A DNA stretch of 64,000 nucleotides. It comes from an uncultured Clostridia bacterium (GTDB lineage Bacteria > Bacillota > Clostridia > UBA1381). Shown one piece after another: positions 41,426 through 49,666 of the stretch. Each line of letters begins with the position of its first letter. Position 1 is the stretch's first letter. Location: contig CAKSPW010000002.1 in the NCBI GenBank assembly GCA_934486495.1, positions 16,203 through 80,202 on the forward strand. The letters run 5' to 3'. Position numbers and translations under genes: made by a program. Below the pieces are notes generated by a model, which did no database searches, was not told the DNA's origin, and was given only the letters and a program-made list of their open reading frames with translations.

Positions 41426-42790
41426 ATGAATAATGACAACGAATTTCTCGGTTCGGCACCGATAGGAAAGCTGCTTTTTAAGCTTGCCGTACCGACAGTA
41501 ATAGCGCAGCTTGTAAATATGCTTTATAATATTGTAGACAGAATATATATAGGTCATATTCCTCAAAACGGCGATCTTGCGCTTACAGGAGTGGGTGTGT
41601 GTATGCCGCTTATAATGATAATTTCGGCATTTGCCGCATTTGTAAGCTCGGGCGGTGCTCCGCGTGCAAGCATAGCTATGGGAAAGGGCGATAAGGATAC
41701 GGCGGAAAAACTTCTCGGCGGTTGTTTTACAATGCAGATAATCATTTCGGCTTTTTTAACGGCTATTCTTATTTTTTGCAGCAGAAGTTTTCTTTTGGCG
41801 TTCGGCGCAAGCGAAAACACAATCGAGTATGCAACCGATTACATGAAAATCTATGCGCTCGGTACTGTTTTTGTGCAGCTTACTCTCGGTCTTAATGCGT
41901 TCATTACAGCGCAGGGATTTGCCACTAAAGGCATGATAACCGTGCTTATAGGTGCTGTTATCAACATTGTTCTCGACCCTATACTCATTTTTAAATTCAA
42001 TATGGGAGTCCGCGGTGCGGCAATAGCGACCGTGATTTCGCAGTGTGTGTCATGCGTGTGGGTGACGATGTTTTTGATGGGGAGCAAAACAATCATAAAA
42101 CTTAAGGCAGGTAATCTTTTCGTAAGTCTTAAGCTGATTGTGCCTTGTATTATGCTCGGTCTTGCAACATTTATAATGCAGTCGAGCGAGAGCGTTATCT
42201 CTGTCTGCTTCAACTCGTCTCTGCTGAAATACGGCGGCGATACCGCAGTCGGAGCAATGACAATACTTACAAGCGTTATGCAGTTTGCCATGCTGCCGCT
42301 TCAGGGAATAGCACAAGGCTCACAGCCGATAACGAGCTATAATTACGGCGCAAAAAATGCGTTGCGTGTTAAAAAGAGCTTTTTTGCACTTCTGAAGGCG
42401 AGCCTGACATATTCGATTGTTCTTTGGGTTGTAATTATGCTTTTCCCAACGGCGTTTGCAAGAATGTTTACGCCCGACCAAAGCCTTATTGACTTCACAT
42501 CAAAAGTGCTGAGAATATATTGCGGTGCGATATTTATGTTCGGAATACAGCTTTCGTGCCAGATTACGTTTGTGTCGATAGGCAATGCTCCTTGCTCTAT
42601 AATCGTTGCCGTGCTCAGAAAGTTTATTCTGCTTATACCGCTGATATACATACTTCCGCAACTTATTTCAAATCAAACGTATGCTGTTTATATGGCTGAG
42701 CCTATTGCGGATTTTATAGCGGTGATATTTACATCGGTGCTTTTTTCGATGTCGTTTTCAAAATCGCTTAAAAAAATAACGAACGATTAA
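41426..42790 (+). CDS. MATE-family efflux transporter
   Basis: A 454-residue membrane protein with twelve helices. Family strings are GKLLFKLAVPTVIAQLVNML at the N-terminus, DRIYIGHIP, and PLQGIAQGSQPITSYNYGA in the second half. It belongs to the DinF/NorM-like Na+ or H+ coupled drug and metabolite exporters. The ATG at 41426 is used; a GTG at 41417 overlaps the ribosome site. It lies 15 bp after the stalk-domain gene and ends before two terminators. The substrate cannot be told from the sequence. Confidence 0.92.
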   Translation: MNNDNEFLGSAPIGKLLFKLAVPTVIAQLVNMLYNIVDRIYIGHIPQNGDLALTGVGVCMPLIMIISAFAAFVSSGGAPRASIAMGKGDKDTAEKLLGGCFTMQIIISAFLTAILIFCSRSFLLAFGASENTIEYATDYMKIYALGTVFVQLTLGLNAFITAQGFATKGMITVLIGAVINIVLDPILIFKFNMGVRGAAIATVISQCVSCVWVTMFLMGSKTIIKLKAGNLFVSLKLIVPCIMLGLATFIMQSSESVISVCFNSSLLKYGGDTAVGAMTILTSVMQFAMLPLQGIAQGSQPITSYNYGAKNALRVKKSFFALLKASLTYSIVLWVVIMLFPTAFARMFTPDQSLIDFTSKVLRIYCGAIFMFGIQLSCQITFVSIGNAPCSIIVAVLRKFILLIPLIYILPQLISNQTYAVYMAEPIADFIAVIFTSVLFSMSFSKSLKKITND

Positions 42791-42808
42791 AAAGATGAAA
42801 TAAAAAAC

Positions 42809-42845
42809 GGGATAAAAAACTTCAGACTTTAAAGTTTTTTATCCC
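42809..42845. terminator. Bidirectional terminator after the MATE gene
   Basis: GGGATAAAAAACTT and AAGTTTTTTATCCC form a perfect 14-bp stem with a 9-base loop; T-rich on the minus strand side too. Confidence 0.8.
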
Positions 42846-42859
42846 CCTTAAATGAGTTT

Positions 42860-42893
42860 GGGCTGTTTAAACAAGTTTTAAGCAGCCCTTTTT
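42860..42893 (+). terminator. Second terminator after the MATE gene
   Basis: GGGCTG and CAGCCC with additional TTTAAA/TTTTAA pairs, followed by TTTTT. Confidence 0.75.
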
Positions 42894-42924
42894 GATTTTT
42901 GAAAATCCGAAAGAATAAATAATT

Positions 42925-43116
42925 TCAATTCTCCTGCTGTTTGGCGTGATATGTAATGCGTACAACATCATCAGCCGTTATAACCGGCATATCAACGATT
43001 TGACCTTTTTTATCAATTATTTCGGCAAGCATACTACGGCCGTCCTTATGAAACTCAAGTATTGTAGCTTCTTTTCCGTTTTTGAGTAAAACTACATCGA
43101 ATTGATTAATTTTCAT
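42925..43116 (-). CDS. Small DUF4926-like protein, 63 residues
   Basis: A single small beta-rich domain: INQFDVVLLKNGKEATILEF then MLAEIIDKKGQIVDMPVITA and VRITY at the end, like the DUF4926 proteins that follow the pattern D-V-V-x-L-x-x-G-x-x-x-T-I. Those are SH3-like small proteins of unknown role. AAGGAG lies eight bases before the ATG at 43116. It is a stand-alone gene next to tRNA-Met, on the same strand. Confidence 0.7.
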   Translation of the reverse strand: MKINQFDVVLLKNGKEATILEFHKDGRSMLAEIIDKKGQIVDMPVITADDVVRITYHAKQQEN

Positions 43117-43165
43117 ATCATTTTCTCCTTTTTGTATGTTTCATCAAACTCTGAAAATTTCTAAT

Positions 43166-43200
43166 AAAAAATCAGAATGACACAAACGCCATTCTGATTT
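43166..43200 (-). terminator. Terminator after tRNA-Met
   Basis: AATCAGAATG and CATTCTGATT form a 10-bp stem with T run on the minus strand, immediately after the CCA end. Confidence 0.85.
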
Positions 43201-43277
43201 TGGTAGCGGTAAGTGGACTTGAACCACTGACACTGCGGGTATGAACCGCATGCTCTAGCCAACTGAGCTATACCGCC
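43201..43277 (-). tRNA. tRNA-Met (anticodon CAT), elongator type
   Basis: A complete 77-nt cloverleaf. The acceptor stem is GGCGGTA with TACCGCT, the D arm GCTC...GAGC, the anticodon stem TGCGG/CCGCA around loop TTCATAC (anticodon CAT), the T arm AGTGG/CCACT with loop TTCAAGT, and the encoded ACCA end. The paired first base (G1-U72 wobble) shows it is not an initiator, which has a mismatch there. Elongator Met is likelier than the lysidine-type Ile tRNA. Promoter and terminator flank it closely. Confidence 0.95.
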
Positions 43278-43291
43278 GTACAACATTAACT

Positions 43292-43320
43292 ATTATAACC
43301 TATTTTGAGAAAAAAGTCAA
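43292..43320 (-). promoter_or_regulatory. Promoter of tRNA-Met
   Basis: Minus strand TTGACT and TATAAT are 17 bp apart, ending 14 bp before the tRNA. Confidence 0.8.
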
Positions 43321-43395
43321 GCATAATTTTTGATTATATGCATTTGCGACAATAACAAGATTATATAGCAAGTTGTACTTTGTAGAATATACACA

Positions 43396-44742
43396 TTATT
43401 TCTTGTCAAGAAGCGACGGAGCATTATACAGCTCATCAATTGACAGCTCATCTCCGTTTACGTTTATTACTGTCTTTTGCGCAAGCTTACCGTCGGCATA
43501 TTTTGAGAAAGTAATTTTCCCTATTCCGCTTTTTCCCTGCCAATCGGTTGTGTATCTGTATCTTACTCCGTTTTCAAGCGTTTCACGGCTTGAATTTTGA
43601 TGAAGTTCGTAAAATTCTCCGTACGAATCCAAAAGGCGATTAGATGCACCGGTGCTTATATCGAGCGGCGTGTATTTAAGCTCATTGGAAAATACGACTT
43701 GTGCGTCTCTGCCGATTTTCTTCAGATAATCCTCGGCATATTTTCTCAGCTGATTATCGCATACTTCCCTGTCATCGTTTGATATTTTTATCGCCCTGTT
43801 CCAAAGCGACTTGGGGAACATATTCTTTATCGACTCCACGTAAAGTGATCCGTCCTCCGGTAATTTGAAGTCTGCAAGCCGAAGATTACGGTCAAGTACA
43901 ATCCTCGCCGGTATTACTCCGCAGCCGGAAATATCAGTAAAGCAGTCATTTACAAAGCCGAATTCTCTGTATGTTATAAGAGCGTAAACAACGGTGTTTG
44001 TCGTATCGGTCTGCGTTTTATCCTCAGGCTCGGTGTCTAATATTATATGACCCTCGGCATTAAATTCTCCTTGTAAATATCCGTCCCTTGAAATCGAAAT
44101 TATTGACCTTGATACGCCCTCGTCAATGGTTGAAACGGGACTGTACAGAATGCTGTAAAGCGACGCAAAGCTCTCCGCATTTTCTCCGCTCTTTTTTAGA
44201 TCCACACAGTATTCACGGTTTAAATCGTCAAGAGTGTATCGTGTCGGATTCCCGTCAATTTGATATTCAAAGAATTCCGCATTGGCTATCAGCGCAAGTG
44301 CAGCGGCGGCACGGCTTTTCATTTGAGCGTTGTCGATTGCGCCGACTGTTTTGTATTTTTCAATTACACCGAACGGTTTACCCGATGTAACAAGCTCAAA
44401 TCCGGCGTTTTCAAGACCGTTTACTTTGGCGAGAGTATTCAACACGTTTCCGACTCCCGAATTATCCCCGACATATTTTAGCTTTGACGCATACATCTTA
44501 TCAACCGCCTCGTTACCGGTTGCCGTATAAATATCTGTCGGACCGTCCGCACCGCCTATAATTGCAATGTCCTGCTCGGAGCACCCGACCGCTGTTGTCA
44601 AAACGGTCGCAAGCATTAATACGGCTGTAAAATATGAACGCACGCTCGGTTTTTTGTTTTCGTTTAAAATGTTGTCGAGTCTTTTTTTGACTTTCTTTCC
44701 GTTTTTGGAAAATGAGGTTGAAAAGTATGGAGCATTAATCAT
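43396..44742 (-). CDS. Lipoprotein-like protein with DUF4825-type domain; C-terminal half of a split BlaR1-like receptor
   Basis: A 448-residue product. It begins MINAPYFSTSFSKNGKKVKK, then RRLDNIL-type basic stretch, one membrane segment (AVLMLATVLTTAVGC), then IIGGADGPTDIYTA and KYVGDNSGVGNVLNTL, which resembles DUF4825 domains. In most Clostridia this sequence is the C-terminal continuation of an M56 (BlaR1-like) receptor. Here it starts inside the end of the M56 gene in a different frame at ATGAAAAAAATG, a run of seven A. The second ATG (44742) has AAAGGA nine bases upstream, so re-initiation is plausible. The alternative is a frameshift, by slippage or mutation, that would give one fused protein. 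The long extracellular part is of unknown function. Confidence 0.75.
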   Translation of the reverse strand: MINAPYFSTSFSKNGKKVKKRLDNILNENKKPSVRSYFTAVLMLATVLTTAVGCSEQDIAIIGGADGPTDIYTATGNEAVDKMYASKLKYVGDNSGVGNVLNTLAKVNGLENAGFELVTSGKPFGVIEKYKTVGAIDNAQMKSRAAAALALIANAEFFEYQIDGNPTRYTLDDLNREYCVDLKKSGENAESFASLYSILYSPVSTIDEGVSRSIISISRDGYLQGEFNAEGHIILDTEPEDKTQTDTTNTVVYALITYREFGFVNDCFTDISGCGVIPARIVLDRNLRLADFKLPEDGSLYVESIKNMFPKSLWNRAIKISNDDREVCDNQLRKYAEDYLKKIGRDAQVVFSNELKYTPLDISTGASNRLLDSYGEFYELHQNSSRETLENGVRYRYTTDWQGKSGIGKITFSKYADGKLAQKTVINVNGDELSIDELYNAPSLLDKK

Positions 44743-45481
44743 TTTTTTCATTCCTTTCCGCTGATTTTAAAATAGTCATCATGTATAGCCTCTTGTTTTC
44801 GGGATTTATGTTTTCCGTTATTTTATCATCGCATGAAAACTCAATATCTCTTTGTGCCTTTGAACATAGAACATACACAAGCGGATTGAACCAATGCATT
44901 GCCTTTGCGGCGGCGAGCAACAGCTTATACCATATATCCAAATGCTTTATGTGTGTTTTTTCGTGCAGCACTATAAGCTCAAGCTCCTCCGGCGTGTAAG
45001 ATTTGTCGGGAATAATTATAATCGGCTTAAAAAATCCCGTCATAATCGGAGCGTCCGTTTCGGCGCATATGTACACGTTTGCGCATTTCCTGAGGTGCGG
45101 CTTTATTCTGATGCGAAAAATTATATATCCTCCGATATAGTATATCATGACCGCGGCAGCGCCTATTGCCCATAAAATACCGATTATTTCACCGACCGAA
45201 AGCACGGGCGCATAGCTTTCGGGGCTGTTCATCTCTATATCTTTCGTTACCTGCGGAGCTGCCGGCAGCCTGACAACTGCGTCATAATCCACCTCCGGAA
45301 GCACGGGCGGTGCGCTTTTTATTTCATATGTAAAGGGAATAACAAGTCTCAGTGCGATTATAAGCCACAAAATACGCCTCCAGGACGCTTTTATGCGTTT
45401 TGATAAAAATTTATCGAGTAAAAGCGCAAGGAGTATCACAACCGAGGTTGAGGCGGAAACAGCCAGGATGTTATTTATCAA
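44735..45481 (-). CDS. M56-family metallopeptidase domain protein (BlaR1-like), short
   Basis: A 248-residue membrane peptidase with helices at about 5-23, 35-50 and 97-125. The zinc motif HEKTHIKHLD (H173 and H177) carries the catalytic E174, and a third ligand follows in RDIEFSCDDK. BlaR1-type proteins sense cell-wall antibiotic or stress outside and cleave the BlaI repressor inside. The start is TTG at 45481 with GGAGG eight bases upstream, at the end of blaI. It stops after AERNEKND. Full-length relatives continue into a further membrane helix and an extracellular domain, which here are encoded by the next, overlapping frame. Confidence 0.85.
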   Translation of the reverse strand: MINNILAVSASTSVVILLALLLDKFLSKRIKASWRRILWLIIALRLVIPFTYEIKSAPPVLPEVDYDAVVRLPAAPQVTKDIEMNSPESYAPVLSVGEIIGILWAIGAAAVMIYYIGGYIIFRIRIKPHLRKCANVYICAETDAPIMTGFFKPIIIIPDKSYTPEELELIVLHEKTHIKHLDIWYKLLLAAAKAMHWFNPLVYVLCSKAQRDIEFSCDDKITENINPENKRLYMMTILKSAERNEKND

Positions 45482-45841
45482 TCACTTCGCCTCCTCTATA
45501 AATTTTTTAAGTTCCATTAAATCGTTTTTTGTAATGCTTTTTCCGTCATAAAGCGACGCAACGAGACCCGTAAGAGAATTGTGATACATTTTTGATAAAA
45601 AGCTCTTGCTTTCGTCTTGCAGATATTCGTTTTTGTCGATAAGCGGCTTATAAAGATTATGTCTGCCTTCCTTTGATACGGAAATTGCGCCGCGGTCGGC
45701 AAGTCTTGCAAGAAGATTAAGAAGCGTTGTTTTTGTCCAATCCTTATTTATTCTCTGCATTATGTAGTCCGATGTTACTCCTTTGTCCGCATCCCATATA
45801 ATCATCATTATGTCAAGCTCGCTGTCGGGTATTTTTTTCAT
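45482..45841 (-). CDS. BlaI/MecI-family transcriptional repressor
   Basis: A 119-residue winged-helix repressor: MKKIPDSELDIMMIIWDADK, SDYIMQRINKDWTKTTLLNLLARL, RGAISVSKEGR (wing), then the C-terminal dimer region. These dimers bind T-A-C-A/T-G-T-A half-sites and are cleaved after a signal from the M56 protein encoded next. The ATG at 45841 has GGAGG eight bases upstream. Two operator dyads over its own promoter are visible, so it is self-regulated. The chromosome part beyond shows no beta-lactamase, so the target is this unit itself. Confidence 0.9.
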   Translation of the reverse strand: MKKIPDSELDIMMIIWDADKGVTSDYIMQRINKDWTKTTLLNLLARLADRGAISVSKEGRHNLYKPLIDKNEYLQDESKSFLSKMYHNSLTGLVASLYDGKSITKNDLMELKKFIEEAK

Positions 45842-45856
45842 TATTACCACCTCCGT

Positions 45857-45872
45857 TTTACAATTGTCGAAT
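45857..45872. promoter_or_regulatory. BlaI-type operator, proximal
   Basis: TTTTACAATTGTCGAA contains the ACA-N2-TGT core of BlaI/MecI operators, just upstream of the blaI ribosome site. Confidence 0.6.
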
Positions 45873-45881
45873 TACAATTAT

Positions 45882-45910
45882 ATTCTACACCTGTCGAATA
45901 AAAAAGTCAA
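45882..45910 (-). promoter_or_regulatory. blaI promoter with overlapping BlaI-type operator
   Basis: Minus strand TTGACT and TAGAAT are 17 bp apart. The dyad ATTCGACA-GG-TGTAGAAT (45882-45899) lies across the minus-10 and carries the same ACA-N2-TGT core. Confidence 0.65.
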
Positions 45911-45983
45911 GTCTTTTTTCAAAATTTTTTAAAAATTTAATAATTTTATTTCAAAAAATACATCATGTTTTCAATTTATAACA

Positions 45984-46012
45984 TTGAAAAACGTTTTTTT
46001 ATCATGTATAAT
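45984..46012 (+). promoter_or_regulatory. Promoter of the sugar ABC transporter operon
   Basis: TTGAAA and TATAAT are 17 bp apart. The string GAAAAACGTTTTTTT overlapping the minus-35 has a dyad AAAAACGTTTTT that could bind a LacI/CcpA-type repressor. Confidence 0.65.
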
Positions 46013-46065
46013 AACATCAGAAAATGAGATTGAACAGCAAAACCATGCAGAAAGGACTGATAAAG

Positions 46066-47556
46066 GTGTCTGATTATATTCTTGAACTAAAAGGAATAAC
46101 GAAAATTTTTCCCGGCGTAAAAGCTCTTGACAATGTGCATTTCCAGCTGAAAAAGGGCGAGATACACGCACTCATGGGTGAGAACGGTGCCGGAAAATCA
46201 ACTTTTATCAAGGTAATAACCGGAGTACATATTCCCGAGGAAGGAGAGATATACCTCAAGGGAGAAAGGGTTTCCTTCAGAAATCCCAAGGACGCACAAA
46301 ATTGCAGTATAGCGGCGATATATCAGCACGGAACAACATATCCGTATTTAAGCGTTACGGAAAACATATTCATCGGTCATGAAAAAATGACAAAGCTCAA
46401 TACGATTGATTGGAAAAGAATGCACGCCGAAGCGAAGGATTTGCTTGAGCATATCGGCAGCGACATAGATCCGCACGTGAGTATGGGAAATCTGACGGTT
46501 GCACAGCAGCAGGTGGTTGAAATCGCAAAGGCAATATCTACTCATGCGGAAATAATAATAATGGACGAGCCGACGGCGGCACTTTCAAAAAGAGAATGTG
46601 AAGGCCTTTACAAAATAACCGAGCAGCTGAGAGATGAGGGTAAGTCGATAATATTTATCTCTCACAGATTTGAAGATATGTATCGTCTTGCATCGAGAGT
46701 AACGGTGTTTAGAGATTCACAGTATATCGGTACATGGGACGTTGACGGAATATCAAACGACGTTCTCATTTCAAAAATGGTTGGACGAGAAATTAAGGAT
46801 ATATACCCTAAGCTTGATGTAAAGCGCGGAAAAGAGATATTCAGAGTAGAGGGTTTAAGCAAAACGGGATATTATCGTGATGTTGACTTTAATCTTTACG
46901 AGGGCGAAATTCTTGCCGTTACCGGTCTTGTCGGTGCGGGCAGAACGGAAGTTTGCCAAGGAATTATGGGGATTGAAAAGCCCGACAGCGGTAAGGTTTA
47001 TTTGGACGGAGAACATATTAAGATTAATCATCCCGAGGACGCAATGAACGCCGGGATAGGCTATCTCCCCGAGGACAGACAAAAGCAGGGATTGATTCTC
47101 GATTGGGGACTCGGTCAAAACGTTACGCTTTCAACACTTGAAAAATTTACGAAATTCAGTGTTATAAATAAGAAGGCGGAAAGAAAAAGAGCAAAGGAAT
47201 TACTTGAAAAGGTAAAAACAAAAGCGCTTTCGGTATATGATAAGGCGTCAAGCCTGTCGGGAGGAAATCAGCAAAAGGTAATTGTTGCAAAGGTTTTAAA
47301 TTCAGACCTTAAGGTTATTATTCTCGACGAGCCTACAAAAGGCGTTGACGTCGGTGCAAAGGCTCAGATATATGAAATCATGTCACAGCTTGCGTCTTCG
47401 GGATACGGAGTTATAATGATATCCTCGGAAATGCCGGAGGTTTTGGGTATGGCTGACAGAATACTTGTAATGAAAGAGGGCAGGGTGTCAAGAATTTTTG
47501 ACGACGCAAAGGGCGTTACGCAAGAGATGATTCTTGAGTCTGCCATGAATATGTAA
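46066..47556 (+). CDS. Sugar ABC transporter, duplicated ATPase (MglA/RbsA/RhaT type)
   Basis: A 496-residue protein with two ATPase halves. The first Walker A is GENGAGKSTFIK near 40 with IIMDEPTAALS. The second half has a modified Walker A (GLVGAGRTEVCQG near 288), LSGGNQQKVIVAK and IILDEPTKGVDVGA. This is the CUT2 class for pentoses, rhamnose, galactose or AI-2. A longer frame begins at 46024, but GTG at 46066 starts the canonical MSDYILELKGITK and has GAAAGGA nine bases upstream, so I use it. It is the first gene of a four-gene importer operon. Confidence 0.9.
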   Translation: MSDYILELKGITKIFPGVKALDNVHFQLKKGEIHALMGENGAGKSTFIKVITGVHIPEEGEIYLKGERVSFRNPKDAQNCSIAAIYQHGTTYPYLSVTENIFIGHEKMTKLNTIDWKRMHAEAKDLLEHIGSDIDPHVSMGNLTVAQQQVVEIAKAISTHAEIIIMDEPTAALSKRECEGLYKITEQLRDEGKSIIFISHRFEDMYRLASRVTVFRDSQYIGTWDVDGISNDVLISKMVGREIKDIYPKLDVKRGKEIFRVEGLSKTGYYRDVDFNLYEGEILAVTGLVGAGRTEVCQGIMGIEKPDSGKVYLDGEHIKINHPEDAMNAGIGYLPEDRQKQGLILDWGLGQNVTLSTLEKFTKFSVINKKAERKRAKELLEKVKTKALSVYDKASSLSGGNQQKVIVAKVLNSDLKVIILDEPTKGVDVGAKAQIYEIMSQLASSGYGVIMISSEMPEVLGMADRILVMKEGRVSRIFDDAKGVTQEMILESAMNM

Positions 47557-47570
47557 GGCGGTGAGACAAA

Positions 47571-48563
47571 ATGGATAAAGTAAAGAAATTTTTCTCATCA
47601 AATATCAGAGAAATAAGCCTTGTTATAGTAATGATTGTGCTTTCGATATTTGTTGAATTCAGAAGCGGCAGAAATTTTCTCACAGCTGAAAATCTGTCGG
47701 ATATGTTTGCGGAAACATCGGTGCTTGCGATTTGCGCCGTCGGCATGATGTTTGTAATAATTACGGGTGGAATTGACCTGTCAATCGGTGCGATAATGGC
47801 GCTCGGAGCGATGGCGGGATGTACGGTTTTAAAAAACAACCCCGGAATTCCGACAATTGCCGTTGTAGGCATTGCAATGGCAACCGGAATCGTATGCGGA
47901 TTTTTAAACGGAGTTCTTGTTTCGAAGCTTAAAATCCTGCCGATTATAGCAACGCTCGGTACGATGAACATTTACAGAGGAATCACGTATCTTGTTGCAA
48001 ACGGAAGCTGGGTTAAGCAGCAGGAAATGGGTGCAAACTTTCTGTCACTTGCAACAGGTAAGTTGTTCGGAATAAACAATCTTATAGTTATTGCTGTTTT
48101 GGTGTATATTATCGCAGCGTTTTTCATGACAAAGACACGTACCGGAAGAAAGATATACGCTGTCGGAAACAGTGAGGAAAGCGCAAGAGTTTCGGGAATA
48201 AAAACCGATAACACTTTGATTTTGGTTTATACTCTCCTCGGAGTAATCGCAGGTCTTGCCGGCACGCTTTATGTATGTAAATACGGTGTTGCACAGGGAG
48301 AAACCTGCACGGGTTATGAAATGAACGTTATCGCAGCGTGCGTATTGGGCGGTGTGTCGATAACGGGCGGAACGGGCAGAGTCCCGGGCGTACTGTTAGG
48401 TGCGATTTTGCTCGGTATTCTTAATAATGCCATGCCGCTTATCCATGTATCATCGTTCTGGCAAGAGGCAATAAGAGGTCTTATTATCCTGCTTTCAATA
48501 ACGGCAAACTCACTTATTCAGAGAAATGTTGAAATGAAGGCGCTCAGAAGGAGGAATATATGA
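47571..48563 (+). CDS. Sugar ABC transporter permease 1 (CUT2)
   Basis: A 330-residue permease with nine or ten helices, of the BPD_transp_2 fold. The conserved loop GGIDLSIGAIMALGAMAG is near 65, and the signature GGVSITGGTGRVPGVLLGA is near 258. It starts 15 bp after the ATPase behind GGCGGTGAG. Two permeases in one operon, as here, are typical of the rhamnose (RhaP/RhaQ) and AI-2 (LsrC/LsrD) systems. Single-permease operons are usual for ribose and galactose. Confidence 0.9.
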   Translation: MDKVKKFFSSNIREISLVIVMIVLSIFVEFRSGRNFLTAENLSDMFAETSVLAICAVGMMFVIITGGIDLSIGAIMALGAMAGCTVLKNNPGIPTIAVVGIAMATGIVCGFLNGVLVSKLKILPIIATLGTMNIYRGITYLVANGSWVKQQEMGANFLSLATGKLFGINNLIVIAVLVYIIAAFFMTKTRTGRKIYAVGNSEESARVSGIKTDNTLILVYTLLGVIAGLAGTLYVCKYGVAQGETCTGYEMNVIAACVLGGVSITGGTGRVPGVLLGAILLGILNNAMPLIHVSSFWQEAIRGLIILLSITANSLIQRNVEMKALRRRNI

Positions 48564-49615
48564 TGGCAAACGAAATAGTAAGACAGGCGGTCAGCAACGA
48601 CGGAACACGTACTATTGCCGCAGAGAGAAGCTTTTCGCTGAAGCGTTTCTTTCTCCAGTGGGAGTGGATGCTTGTTATAATGCTTATCGCAGTAAATATT
48701 TTTAATCTTTCGGCATCGCCCACATACGGAAATGCAAAAAACATTTTAAACGCAACGAGGGACTTTCTTGATAAGGCGATAGTGGTATTCCCGATGGCAT
48801 TTGTCTTAATGCTCGGCGAGATTGACATTTCGGTAGCGTCGATAATGGCGCTTTCGGCAACGATTATGGGTGTTGTGTACAGAGCGGGCTGCTCAATGGG
48901 AGTTGCGATAGGTGCGGCGCTTGCAACAGGCGTTATATGCGGACTTATAAACGGAGTTATACTCGTAAAATTCCCTGAACTGTCATCAATGATAGTAACG
49001 CTTGCAACACAGATTATATATCGCGGAATAGCGTCTATAATTCTTGAAACAAATTCGGTCGGTTCTTTTCCGAAATGGTTCGGAAGAATTGCGGCAGGTA
49101 AATTCGGACTCGTTCCGTACGTGCTTGTGTTCGTAATAGTTGAGGCTTTGTTCTTTGCATATCTTCTGCATTATACGAAGTTCGGAAGACGCTGCTATGC
49201 AATGGGTAATTCCGTAACGGTTGCAAAATACTCGGGTGTTCGCACAGACAGAATAAAGATAATAGTATACACAATGGCGGGCTTGTTTTCGGCAATTGCC
49301 GCTGTATATCTTGCATCGAAAATGTCGAGTGTTCGTCCGGACGTTGCAAAGGGATATGAGCTTGACATAATCGCAATGGCTGTCCTCGGCGGTGTTTCAA
49401 CATCGGGAGGCAAGGGCAGAATACTCGGTGCATCGCTTGCAATACTTGTAATAGGTTATTTAAGATACGGACTCGGTCTTATGAATGCATCAAGCCAGAT
49501 TATAATGATTGTTGTCGGAGCTTTGCTTATCATAACGGTTGCAATTCCGGGATTTAAGGAGAGCATAGGCGGAACAAATTGGTTTATGAAACTTAAAAAA
49601 ATGACAAGGAAGTAG
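48563..49615 (+). CDS. Sugar ABC transporter permease 2 (CUT2)
   Basis: A 350-residue second permease. After a polar N-terminus of about 30 residues come nine helices with GEIDISVASIMALSATIMG and AVLGGVSTSGGKGRILGASL. The stop codon of permease 1 overlaps the ATG (TGATG). An ATG at 48560 is also possible; the one at 48563 has the better GGAGG spacing (8). It probably forms a heterodimer channel with permease 1. Confidence 0.9.
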   Translation: MANEIVRQAVSNDGTRTIAAERSFSLKRFFLQWEWMLVIMLIAVNIFNLSASPTYGNAKNILNATRDFLDKAIVVFPMAFVLMLGEIDISVASIMALSATIMGVVYRAGCSMGVAIGAALATGVICGLINGVILVKFPELSSMIVTLATQIIYRGIASIILETNSVGSFPKWFGRIAAGKFGLVPYVLVFVIVEALFFAYLLHYTKFGRRCYAMGNSVTVAKYSGVRTDRIKIIVYTMAGLFSAIAAVYLASKMSSVRPDVAKGYELDIIAMAVLGGVSTSGGKGRILGASLAILVIGYLRYGLGLMNASSQIIMIVVGALLIITVAIPGFKESIGGTNWFMKLKKMTRK

Positions 49616-49666
49616 TATTTAACCGATGGAAATCGGTAAAATATAAAGAAAGAAAGGAAGAGAATT

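Noticed and set aside
43396..45481. Calling the M56/DUF4825 pair a pseudogene
   Set aside because: Both frames are long, intact and each has a usable ribosome site, so two separate functional chains remain possible.
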